Part shown: positions 44,192 to 52,769 of the stretch, piece by piece
Layout: the number at the start of each line of letters is the position of its first letter
Numbering within the stretch: the stretch's first letter is position 1
Source of the DNA: Enterobacteriaceae bacterium 4M9
Lineage (GTDB): Bacteria > Pseudomonadota > Gammaproteobacteria > Enterobacterales > Enterobacteriaceae
NCBI GenBank assembly: GCA_010092695.1
Contig: JAADJJ010000001.1
Span: 1,984,001 to 2,048,000, forward strand
Direction of reading: 5' to 3'
Length of the DNA: 64,000 nt
The notes under the pieces: generated by a model
Told to the model about the DNA's origin: nothing
Seen by the model: only the letters and a program-made list of their open reading frames with translations
Databases searched by the model: none
Program-made: the position numbers and the translations under genes

Positions 44192-45553
44192 CTACTGGCC
44201 GTGCGGGTTGCGGGTTGTTTGCCCGGCCAGGTTACGCATCAGCAGACCGTATTCCAGCGCAATATCCTGCGGCACCGGCAGCCAGACGGTGTGACCGTTA
44301 CCTGGCGCTACCTCGGTTGGCTGGGCTTTGGCGTTCTCCATGTGTTCCAGTGTAAAGGTGATATTGCCCTGAGGTGTCATCATCTCCAGGCTGTCACCCA
44401 CGCTGAACTTGTTCTTCACGTCTACTGCGGCAAGGTCACCACGGCGCTCGCCGGTGAACTCTCCCACAAACTGCTGGCGCTCAGACAAGGAATAGCCGTA
44501 GTCGTAGTTCTGATAGCTATCGTGAGTGTGGCGGCGCAGAAAACCTTCGGTGTAGCCGCGGTGGGCGAGGCTCTCAAGCGTGGTGAGCAGGGTTGTGTCA
44601 AACGGCTTACCGGCAGCCGCGTCGTCAATGGCCTGACGGTACACCTGTGCGGTGCGGGCGCAGTAATAGAACGATTTGGTACGGCCTTCGATTTTGAGCG
44701 AATGCACGCCAAGCTGAGTCAGGCGCTCTACGTGCTGGATAGCGCGCAGGTCTTTGGAGTTCATGATGTAGGTGCCGTGCTCGTCTTCAAATGCGCTCAT
44801 GTACTCGCCCGGGCGCTGGGCTTCTTCAATCATAAAGACTTTACTGGTGGGTTCGCCTTCTCCGAGCGTGGGTTCAACATTCTGCACCGGGATAGGCTCA
44901 TGGATGTGCACGATGTTACCGGTGTCGTCCTCTTTACCTTCCTGCACGTTGTATTCCCAGCGGCAGGCGTTGGTGCAGGTGCCCTGGTTCGGGTCGCGTT
45001 TGTTGATGTAGCCAGACAGCAGGCAGCGCCCGGAGTAGGCCATGCACAGCGCACCGTGTACGAAGATTTCAATCTCCATATCCGGCACCTGCTCGCGGAT
45101 TTCGGCAATTTCGTCAATTGACAGCTCGCGCGAGAGGATAACGCGCGTGAGGCCCATTTGTTTCCAGAACTTCACTGTCGCCCAGTTAACGGCGTTGGCC
45201 TGTACCGACAGGTGAATGTCCATCTGCGGGAACGCCTCACGCACCATCATAATAAGGCCTGGGTCAGACATGATGAGCGCATCCGGGCCCATATCAACCA
45301 CCGGCTTCAGGTCGCGGATAAAGGTTTTGAGTTTGGCGTTATGCGGCGCGATGTTCACTACCACGTAAAACTTTTTGCCCAGGCTATGGGCTTCCTGGAT
45401 GCCGAGCGCCAGGTTTTCGTGGTTGAATTCATTGTTACGCACGCGCAGGCTGTAGCGCGGCTGGCCCGCGTACACGGCATCCGCGCCGTAGGCAAAGGCG
45501 TAACGCATATTTTTCAGCGTCCCGGCCGGGGAAAGCAATTCTGGTTTAAACAT
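44192..45553 (-). CDS. yegQ: YegQ/TrhP, U32-family tRNA hydroxylation protein
   Basis: 453 residues, the E. coli length. It starts MFKPELLSPAGTLKNMRYAF, the U32 peptidase-like barrel; Fe-S cysteines include GRCLLSGYINKRDPNQGTCT and C in NACRWEY. The product is needed for prephenate-dependent 5-hydroxyuridine formation at U34 of tRNAs. A 170-bp gap (45554-45727) to the next gene shows no feature. Confidence 0.95.
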   Translation of the reverse strand: MFKPELLSPAGTLKNMRYAFAYGADAVYAGQPRYSLRVRNNEFNHENLALGIQEAHSLGKKFYVVVNIAPHNAKLKTFIRDLKPVVDMGPDALIMSDPGLIMMVREAFPQMDIHLSVQANAVNWATVKFWKQMGLTRVILSRELSIDEIAEIREQVPDMEIEIFVHGALCMAYSGRCLLSGYINKRDPNQGTCTNACRWEYNVQEGKEDDTGNIVHIHEPIPVQNVEPTLGEGEPTSKVFMIEEAQRPGEYMSAFEDEHGTYIMNSKDLRAIQHVERLTQLGVHSLKIEGRTKSFYYCARTAQVYRQAIDDAAAGKPFDTTLLTTLESLAHRGYTEGFLRRHTHDSYQNYDYGYSLSERQQFVGEFTGERRGDLAAVDVKNKFSVGDSLEMMTPQGNITFTLEHMENAKAQPTEVAPGNGHTVWLPVPQDIALEYGLLMRNLAGQTTRNPHGQ

Positions 45554-45727
45554 GATGGTCTCGTCTGATGACAGGTCAGATCCGCCTCACCTGATGAGGC
45601 GGCAATAAGCGAGTGGATTACCACAAATTAAGGGCGGGAATTGTAGCGCTAGCGGGCAGGGGAGTAAACCGGCTGGCCGCATAATGCGGTATTAGTGAGC
45701 GGCTGTTACACAGCGGGCAGCGCCGCT

Positions 45728-46006
45728 TCAGCCCACAGCCTGCGCCAGCAAGGTCGCCAGAAACATCACCACAGCAACCAGTATCAAAAACAGATGGCTG
45801 TGTGCGAACTCACCCAACGCCGAGGTGTTAGCATTAAAATGAGTAAGATACGCCTCAAGCGCCTGTTCTTCATTTTCTGCTTTGGTTTCAAACGCCACCC
45901 GTTGGAACCCGGCGGCTGTTAGCGCCGTTTTGTCTGTGCGGTTAAACGCCGATTTCGGGTAGACATTAATGCTATCGCCCTTCGACCAGAATACGAACGT
46001 CTGCAT
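45728..46006 (-). CDS. Small single-span membrane protein of unknown function
   Basis: 92 residues. Residues 1-60 are a soluble segment (MQTFVFWSKGDSINVYPKSA) and the last ~25 form one membrane helix (HLFLILVAVVMFLATLLAQ), so it looks tail-anchored. AAGGAGAG lies six bases before the ATG. E. coli has yegP at this place instead; this protein is not similar to YegP. A 30-bp inverted repeat lies 35 bases upstream. Confidence 0.7.
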   Translation of the reverse strand: MQTFVFWSKGDSINVYPKSAFNRTDKTALTAAGFQRVAFETKAENEEQALEAYLTHFNANTSALGEFAHSHLFLILVAVVMFLATLLAQAVG

Positions 46007-46040
46007 AGTGCTCTCCTTGTCATGCTGTGTTCACCGCCGC

Positions 46041-46070
46041 GTATGAGAGAACGCTGTGCGTTTCTCATAC
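46041..46070. repeat. 30-bp inverted repeat between baeR and the small membrane gene
   Basis: GTATGAGAGAACGC and GCGTTTCTCATAC arms surround a three-base loop, with one mismatch. It lacks a T tract in either direction and sits in front of the 92-residue gene, so an operator or mRNA leader hairpin is possible. Confidence 0.6.
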
Positions 46071-46156
46071 AATAATCCTGTGCCGAACCCGGCAAAAGAA
46101 GGAGAGCACACAAGTCGATAAAAATATGACCTCAGACGACAATGATGCCGCCGGGT

Positions 46157-46879
46157 TTATACCACCCGGCTTGCCTCTGCCTCCCAGCGGTAGCCCACGC
46201 CGTACACCGCGCGGATAAACGGCTGCTCTGCATCGTGCGCCTCAAGCTTGCGCCTGAGGTTTTTGATATGGCTGTCGATAGTGCGGTCGGTAACGACCCG
46301 GTAATCGTCATACAGATGGTTCAGCAGATGCTCGCGTGAAAACACCTTTCCCGGCTCGCTGGAGAGCGTTTTCAGCAAGCGGAATTCGGCCGGGGTTAAA
46401 TCGAGCACGTTCCCGCGCCAGCTTGCCTGGAAACGGCCTTCATCAATAATCAGCGGCTGTTCTTCTATTGCGGCCTGGGCTTCGCGCAGCGGTCGGCAGC
46501 GGCGCAGAATCGTTTTGACGCGCGCCACTACTTCTCGGGGGCTATAAGGCTTACAGATATAGTCGTCTGCGCCGATCTCCAGCCCCAGCAGCCTGTCGAT
46601 TTCTTCTACTTTGGCGGTGACCATCACGATGGGCACTTCTGAGAAGCGGCGGATTTCCCGGCACAGCGTCAGCCCGTCGGTGCCAGGCAGCATCAGGTCG
46701 AGCAAAATCAGGTCCGGCGGCGTTTGCTTAACGTAATCCAGCACCTCGTTACCGTGAGTAATATGCGTTGGTGCATAGCTTGCCGCGCGCAGATAGTCTA
46801 TTAACAACTGCCCAAGTTTGGGCTCATCCTCAACAATCAGAATGCGCGGGGCGTTGTCATCAAGCGGGAATTCGGTCAT
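46157..46879 (-). CDS. baeR: BaeR, OmpR-family response regulator
   Basis: 240 residues. The receiver domain has phospho-acceptor Asp61 (LILLDLMLPGTDG), the acidic VEDEP pocket and Lys in CKPYSPRE. An OmpR-type winged helix follows from about residue 140 (LDLTPAEFRLLKTL ... VTDRTIDSHIKNLRRKL). It activates mdtABCD and envelope-stress genes. The start overlaps the end of baeS by four bases. Confidence 0.96.
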   Translation of the reverse strand: MTEFPLDDNAPRILIVEDEPKLGQLLIDYLRAASYAPTHITHGNEVLDYVKQTPPDLILLDLMLPGTDGLTLCREIRRFSEVPIVMVTAKVEEIDRLLGLEIGADDYICKPYSPREVVARVKTILRRCRPLREAQAAIEEQPLIIDEGRFQASWRGNVLDLTPAEFRLLKTLSSEPGKVFSREHLLNHLYDDYRVVTDRTIDSHIKNLRRKLEAHDAEQPFIRAVYGVGYRWEAEASRVV

Positions 46880-48276
46880 ACGTTCCTCTGTAATTCGGGA
46901 TCCAGCGGTAACTCTACTTTAATACTCACACCGCCAGAAGGCGAGTGAGCGGCACTCAGGCGTCCACCGTGGGCGGTCACAATATTATGGCAAATCGCCA
47001 GCCCCAGGCCGGAGCCGCCGCTGGCGCGGTTACGTGAGCCTTCGGTGCGATAAAAACGCTCAAAAATCTTAGCCAGCTGCTCATCGCTCACACCGGGGGC
47101 GCTGTCGGCAAAGGTCAGCGTCAGCGTTCTGGCTTGCACTTCACCGCTAATCAGCAACTCGCCGCCTGCGTCGGTATAGCGCAGGCTGTTCTCCAGCAGG
47201 TTATTAAACAGTTGCGACAGTCTGTCGCGGTCGCCAAACGCGGTGACCTGTTCCGGCAGCGCCAGCCTGATGGTCAGTTCACGGCTGCGAAAACGTTCCT
47301 TGAATGCCCCGGCCGCCACTTCAAGCAGAGCCACAATATCCAGTGATTTTTTCTGATAGGCCAGCGCGCCTTCATCAGACAGCGACAGTTGATGCAGGTC
47401 GTCTACCAGCTTGGAGAGCGTGCCGACTTCCATTAGCAGCGAGGCGAGGGTCTCCGGGGTAAAATGGCGCACCCCGTCCTGGATTGCCTCCAGCTCGCCG
47501 CGCAGCACTGCCAGCGGCGTGCGTAGCTCATGGGAAATATCGGCCATAAAATCGCGCCGCATCTGCTGGTTTTTTTCGAGCGTGCTGGCGAGTTGGTTAA
47601 AGTCCTGTGCCAGGCGGCCCAGTTCGTCGCGTCCCGGTGAGGCGACGCGGGTGGAGAAATCCCCGGCGGCGAGGCGATGCGTGCCTTCCACCAGCCGTTT
47701 AACCGGACGCAGCAGCCCGCGCGCCAGCGGGAAGGTCGCGCCCGCCGCCAGCAGAATAGACAGGCCGACAATCAGCCAACTGGTGCGCCTTTGTTGGCGG
47801 TCAAAGTTGATATCGGTGCTGCGCGTGAGGCGCTCTACCGGCGAGGCCACCACCCAGCCCACCTGCTGGCCGTTGGAGATAATCTGGCGGCGTGAGCCGT
47901 CTTGTGGAATGGGGCCAGGCGGCCCGACCAGGCGCATCGAACGCAGGTCGGTGACCCAGAACTGGGTGCGCCAGCCGTGTGGCGGCAGGTCCGGGCCGGT
48001 GCTGGAGCCAGGGTCGCGGTCAACCGAGCGCAGTAGCTGGAACATGTACTTTTCGTTGTGGCGCAAAAAACGCCAGCTGCCGTGCATCGCGTACTGCTCG
48101 GACAGCGCCTCGCTCAACAGCGCCAGCCGCTGCTCGTTGCCGTGTTTGATGTAGCCGATAAAACCACGCTCAAAGCTCAGGCGTACCGCCCAGTGCATCA
48201 GGACTAACACCAGAATGCAGGTGGCGAGAATGGCGAGAAACAGTTTGCCGGTAATGCCGGGCCGCCAAAGCTTCAT
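46876..48276 (-). CDS. baeS: BaeS, envelope-stress sensor histidine kinase
   Basis: 466 residues: N-terminal span (residues 10-32), a periplasmic loop of about 135 residues, a second span (167-187), HAMP, HisKA with His249 in DISHELRTPLAVLRG, and a HATPase domain with GSGLGLAICHNIV. It senses envelope damage and indole/toxic compounds and phosphorylates BaeR. It overlaps both mdtD and baeR, so the operon is tightly packed. Confidence 0.96.
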   Translation of the reverse strand: MKLWRPGITGKLFLAILATCILVLVLMHWAVRLSFERGFIGYIKHGNEQRLALLSEALSEQYAMHGSWRFLRHNEKYMFQLLRSVDRDPGSSTGPDLPPHGWRTQFWVTDLRSMRLVGPPGPIPQDGSRRQIISNGQQVGWVVASPVERLTRSTDINFDRQQRRTSWLIVGLSILLAAGATFPLARGLLRPVKRLVEGTHRLAAGDFSTRVASPGRDELGRLAQDFNQLASTLEKNQQMRRDFMADISHELRTPLAVLRGELEAIQDGVRHFTPETLASLLMEVGTLSKLVDDLHQLSLSDEGALAYQKKSLDIVALLEVAAGAFKERFRSRELTIRLALPEQVTAFGDRDRLSQLFNNLLENSLRYTDAGGELLISGEVQARTLTLTFADSAPGVSDEQLAKIFERFYRTEGSRNRASGGSGLGLAICHNIVTAHGGRLSAAHSPSGGVSIKVELPLDPELQRNV

Positions 48277-49688
48277 GACTGACTCCTTTTGCGTCGCGCA
48301 ATGGTGATATTTTTACTGCTGTCCGGTGGCACCCGCATAAACAACAGCGCGGGCAAGGCAATAACCGCTGCCATAGTCAGATAGGTATAGATAAAGACGC
48401 TGTGCGTCACGTCGCTGTCAACAGACACCTGCTGGTGACCAAACATGCCAAGCAATATCCCGGCAACGGTGACGCCGATGCTCATCGACAGCTGCATCAC
48501 CATCGACAGCAGGCTGTTGCCGCTGCTGGCATGCAGGTCTGGCAGGTCTTTAAGCGTTAAGGTATTCATGGATGAGAAACGCATGGCGTTAATCATGCCA
48601 AGCACAAACAGCACAACGGGCAGCAGCAGCGTCCAGCCGAGCAGGCCGACCGCCATAAACAGAATGTTGACCAGGGCAAGCCCCAGTGTGGCGCTCACCA
48701 GCACTGAGCGATAGCCAAAGCGGTTAACCACCTGTACCACAATGCGCTTCATACCCATGCTGCCAAGCACCATCGGGATCATCATCAGACCGGCGTGAAA
48801 TGGCGAAAAGCCAAGGCCGATTTGCAGAAAAACAGGCGTCATAAACGGCAGCATGCCGCTGCCGATGCGAGCAAACAGGCTGCCGGTAAGCCCCAGTGAA
48901 TAGGTACGGGTTTTAAATAAATCGAGGCTGAACAGCGCGGCTTCGTTACTGCGGGCGTGGCGAATATACAGCAGCAGTGCGCTCACGCCAGTTACCACCA
49001 GTGCCCACAACCAGCCGGGATATATCCCCAGGCCTTTAGCGCCGTCGAGCGCCACTGTTAGCGCCGCCATGCCGAATGCCAGCAGCAGAAAACCGGAAAA
49101 ATCAAAGCGCCGGGTCTGCATGGTGTAGTTAGGCATCAAAAGCAGCGTGGCAATACAACCCACAATACCCACCGGCAGGTTAATCAGGAATATCCAGTGC
49201 CAGGAGGCGTATTCCACCAGCAGCCCGCCGAGCGCCGGGCCGAGCAGCGGGCCGACCTGGCCTGGCAGAGTGACAAAGGTCATGGCTGCCATGTATTGCG
49301 CGCGCGGCACGATTTTCATCACGGTCAGTCTGCCAACCGGCACCATCATGGCGCCACCAATGCCCTGCACCACGCGGGCGGCAATCAGCCAGTCAAGCGT
49401 GGGGGCCTGGGCGCACAGCAATGAGCCAAGGGTGAAAATCACAATCGCGCTACAGAAGATGTTGCGCACCCCAACGCGGTCTGCGAGCCAGCCGCTGGCG
49501 GGCAGCATTACCGCCACCGTCAGCACATAGGCCACCACCACCATGTGCATATGCAGCGGGTTTTCCCCGAGACTTTGCGCCATTGAGGGCAGGGCGGTGT
49601 TCACAATCGTGGTATCGAGCGACTGCATAAAAAAGCCAAATGCCACTATCCACAATTGCCAGCGCACGTTGTTGGGTAAATCATTCAT
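48273..49688 (-). CDS. mdtD: MdtD, MFS (DHA2-type, 14-span) transporter
   Basis: 471 residues, as in E. coli. Starts MNDLPNNVRWQLWIVAFGFF, with DTTIVNTALPSMAQSLG and the loop motif LADRVGVRNIF, typical of the 14-span drug/H+ antiporter group. E. coli MdtD is not needed for MdtABC drug resistance and has been linked to iron-citrate efflux. It follows mdtC by three bases on the same transcript. Confidence 0.95.
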   Translation of the reverse strand: MNDLPNNVRWQLWIVAFGFFMQSLDTTIVNTALPSMAQSLGENPLHMHMVVVAYVLTVAVMLPASGWLADRVGVRNIFCSAIVIFTLGSLLCAQAPTLDWLIAARVVQGIGGAMMVPVGRLTVMKIVPRAQYMAAMTFVTLPGQVGPLLGPALGGLLVEYASWHWIFLINLPVGIVGCIATLLLMPNYTMQTRRFDFSGFLLLAFGMAALTVALDGAKGLGIYPGWLWALVVTGVSALLLYIRHARSNEAALFSLDLFKTRTYSLGLTGSLFARIGSGMLPFMTPVFLQIGLGFSPFHAGLMMIPMVLGSMGMKRIVVQVVNRFGYRSVLVSATLGLALVNILFMAVGLLGWTLLLPVVLFVLGMINAMRFSSMNTLTLKDLPDLHASSGNSLLSMVMQLSMSIGVTVAGILLGMFGHQQVSVDSDVTHSVFIYTYLTMAAVIALPALLFMRVPPDSSKNITIARRKRSQS

Positions 49689-49691
49689 TGT

Positions 49692-52600
49692 CTACTGGCC
49701 TTCCTCCAGCGCCTGTACCTTATTGCGGCTAAAGCGCAGCCGCAGGCGGTCAAAAAACAAATAGACTACTGGCGTGGTGTAGAGCGTCAACAGCTGACTG
49801 ACTGCCAGACCGCCGACGATAGTAATACCAAGCGGCTGGCGCAACTCCGCGCCGTCGCCGCTGGAAATCACCAGCGGCAGCGCACCAAACAGGGCGGCGA
49901 GCGTGGTCATCATTATCGGGCGAAAGCGCAGCAGGCAGGCCTGGAAAATAGCCTCTTGCGGGCTTAAGTCGCCGCGCCGCTGGGCATCAATGGCAAAGTC
50001 CACCATCATGATGGCGTTCTTTTTCACAATGCCAATAAGCAGCATGATGCCGATGAGCGCAATCAGGCTGAACGGCGCGCCAAACAGTTCCAGCGCCAGC
50101 AGTGCACCAACACCCGCCGACGGCAGCGTGGAGAGAATGGTGAGCGGATGGACGTAGCTTTCATACAGCATCCCCAGCACGATATACACCGTGGCAATGG
50201 CCGCCAGAATCAGAATGACCTGCGAGTTCATGGTCTCCTGGAACAACTGCGCGGTGCCGGACCAGCTGCCGCGCACGCTGGTGGGCACGCCAAGCGAAGT
50301 CATGGTGCGTTCAATCGCCGCGCTGGCTTCTGACAAGGAGACGCCGCTCGGCAGGTTAAAGGAGATAGTGGACGAGGCAGACAGCCCCTGATGGTTGACC
50401 GACAGCGGGGCGTTGGTGGGTGCCCAGCTTGCGAAATAGGACAGCGGGATGGCTTTGCCGTCGTTATTAATCACAAACATTTTATCCAGCGCGCTGATGT
50501 CCTGGGTGTAGCGCGGGTCAACTTCCATCACCACTTTATACTGGTTGAGTGCCTCGTAAATGGTGGAAATCTGGCGCTGGCCGAAGGCGTTGTTAAGCAG
50601 GCTGTTGGCCTGTGAAACGTCAATACCGAGACGCGACATGGTTTCACGGTCGTAGATGAGCGCCATTTCCGCACCGTTGTCCTGCTGGTCTGAGTTTACA
50701 TCCGCAATTTCAGGCAGTGCCGCCAGCGCCTTGCGAATTTTCGGTTCCCATTCGCGCAGCGCGGCCAGGTCGTCTGACAGCAGCGTGTACTGATAGCTGG
50801 CGCTGGACTGGCGCCCGCCGACGCGAATGTCCTGCACCGCCATCAGAAACAGGCTCGCGCCCGGTTCTTTGGCAAGCTTGCCGCGCAGGCGGTCAATAAC
50901 CTGCTGTGCGCTCTCGCTGCGTTCTGACAGCGGCTTTAAGGTAATAAACATGTTGCCGCTGTTCACGCGTGAGCCGCCGGTAAAGCCAGTGACGTTATCC
51001 ACTGCCGGATCTTCACGGATAATTTTCATAAAGTCCTGCAATTTACCGCGCATCGCCTGGAAAGAGATGCTCTGGTCGCCCTGAATACCGCCCATCAGGG
51101 AACCGGTGTCCTGCTCCGGGAAGAAGGTTTTCGGGATAGCGATGTACATCCAGACGTTGAGCGCGATAGTCGCAAGCAGCACCATGCCGGTGAGTTTCGC
51201 ATGGTCCAGCGCCCAGCGCAGCGAGCGGGCGTAGCCCTGCTGAATGCGGTTAAACAGTTTGCCCGCACCGCGGTTCGGGCGGTCTTTGCCGCGCGCGCGT
51301 AACAGCCAGCCGCACATCATGGGCGTAAGGGTGAGCGACACCAGAAGCGAGATACCGATAGACACCGACAGCGTGACGGCAAACTCGCGAAACAGGCGGC
51401 CCACCAGCCCGCTCATCAGCAGCAGCGGAAGGAACACGGCCACCAGCGACACGCTCATGGACAGCACCGTAAAGCCCACTTCACGCACCCCCTGCAACGC
51501 CGCCTGCATCGGCTTCATGCCTGCCTCAATGTGGCGGGCGATATTCTCCAGCACCACAATGGCGTCATCCACCACAAAGCCGGTGGCGATGGTGAGCGCC
51601 ATCAGCGACAGGTTATTGAGGCTAAAGCCGCACAGGTACATGGCGGCGAAGGTGCCAATCAGCGACACCGGCACGGCGACGGCGGGAATAAAGGTAGCGC
51701 GCCCGGAGCGCAGGAATAAAAACACCACCAGAATCACCAGCGCCACCGAGATAATCAGCGTTTGTTCGACTTCCTCTAGCGAGGCACGGATGGTGGGCGA
51801 GCGGTCCATCGCTATCTGCAAATCGATGGCGGCGGGAATGGTTTGGCGCAATTCGGGGATTTCTTCACGAATAAGATTAACCGTCTGGATGATGTTCGCT
51901 TCCGGCGTTTTGCGCACCATCAGCAAAATGGCCGGTTTGGCGTTGGTCATGCCCGCGTTGCGCACGTCCTGCACCGAATCAACAACGGTTGCCACATCGC
52001 CCAGGCGCACTGCCGAGCCGTTGTTATAGTGCACAATCAGCGGTTCGTACGCTTTGGCGGTTTTCAGTTCGTCGTTAGTTTGCAGTTGCCAGCGGGTAGT
52101 GCCGTCTTCCACTGCGCCCTGCGGGCGGCGCACGTTGGCATTACTGATGGCGGTGCGCACGGCGTCCAGCGACACGCCCTGGTTAAACAGCGCTTGCGGG
52201 TTGAGCGCCACGCGCACGGCGGGCAAGGAGCTACCGCCCACGCTGACGTCGCCCACACCGTCAATCTGGGCGATGGATTGTGCCAGTTGGGTAGAGGCAA
52301 AATCGTAAAGCTGACCCTGGGAGTAAGTGTCTGAGGTGAGCGTCAGGATCATGATGGGCATGTCCGACGGGTTAGCTTTACGGTAGGTCGGGCGGCTTGG
52401 CATACCGCTTGGCAGCAGGCTTTGTGCGGCGTTGATGGCCGCCTGCACGTCGCGCGCCGCGCCGTTGATATCGCGGCTGAAATCAAACTGCAAAATAATG
52501 CGCGTGCTGCCAAGGGAACTTGACGAGGTCATTTCGTTGACCCCGGCGATGCTTCCAAGGGAGCGCTCAAGCGGCGTGGCTATTGAGGTGGCCATGGTTT

Positions 52601-52769
52601 CCGGTGACGCACCGGGCAGCGAGGCGCTGACCATAATCACCGGGTAATCCACCTGCGGCAGCGGGGCCACCGGCAGCAGCCGAAAGCCCAGCACGCCGCA
52701 CAGCGTAATCGCAATGCTCAGTAAAATGGTTGCCACCGGGCGGTGGATGAAGAGGGCAAAAAATTTCAC
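49692..52769 (-). CDS. mdtC: MdtC, RND efflux pump subunit
   Basis: 1025 residues, equal to E. coli MdtC. RND layout with twelve spans and two large periplasmic loops. It begins MKFFALFIHRPVATILLSI and has the proton-relay segment ATGFVVDDAIVVLENI in span 4. MdtB and MdtC form a heterotrimer with MdtA and TolC that exports bile salts, novobiocin and other toxic compounds. Confidence 0.97.
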   Translation of the reverse strand: MKFFALFIHRPVATILLSIAITLCGVLGFRLLPVAPLPQVDYPVIMVSASLPGASPETMATSIATPLERSLGSIAGVNEMTSSSSLGSTRIILQFDFSRDINGAARDVQAAINAAQSLLPSGMPSRPTYRKANPSDMPIMILTLTSDTYSQGQLYDFASTQLAQSIAQIDGVGDVSVGGSSLPAVRVALNPQALFNQGVSLDAVRTAISNANVRRPQGAVEDGTTRWQLQTNDELKTAKAYEPLIVHYNNGSAVRLGDVATVVDSVQDVRNAGMTNAKPAILLMVRKTPEANIIQTVNLIREEIPELRQTIPAAIDLQIAMDRSPTIRASLEEVEQTLIISVALVILVVFLFLRSGRATFIPAVAVPVSLIGTFAAMYLCGFSLNNLSLMALTIATGFVVDDAIVVLENIARHIEAGMKPMQAALQGVREVGFTVLSMSVSLVAVFLPLLLMSGLVGRLFREFAVTLSVSIGISLLVSLTLTPMMCGWLLRARGKDRPNRGAGKLFNRIQQGYARSLRWALDHAKLTGMVLLATIALNVWMYIAIPKTFFPEQDTGSLMGGIQGDQSISFQAMRGKLQDFMKIIREDPAVDNVTGFTGGSRVNSGNMFITLKPLSERSESAQQVIDRLRGKLAKEPGASLFLMAVQDIRVGGRQSSASYQYTLLSDDLAALREWEPKIRKALAALPEIADVNSDQQDNGAEMALIYDRETMSRLGIDVSQANSLLNNAFGQRQISTIYEALNQYKVVMEVDPRYTQDISALDKMFVINNDGKAIPLSYFASWAPTNAPLSVNHQGLSASSTISFNLPSGVSLSEASAAIERTMTSLGVPTSVRGSWSGTAQLFQETMNSQVILILAAIATVYIVLGMLYESYVHPLTILSTLPSAGVGALLALELFGAPFSLIALIGIMLLIGIVKKNAIMMVDFAIDAQRRGDLSPQEAIFQACLLRFRPIMMTTLAALFGALPLVISSGDGAELRQPLGITIVGGLAVSQLLTLYTTPVVYLFFDRLRLRFSRNKVQALEEGQ

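Noticed and set aside
44201..45121. 306-codon plus-strand frame opposite yegQ
   Set aside because: yegQ is a well-conserved U32 protein; the opposite frame has no recognisable domain.
51244..52029. 261-codon plus-strand frame opposite mdtC
   Set aside because: Serine/threonine/arginine-rich shadow translation of RND membrane segments.
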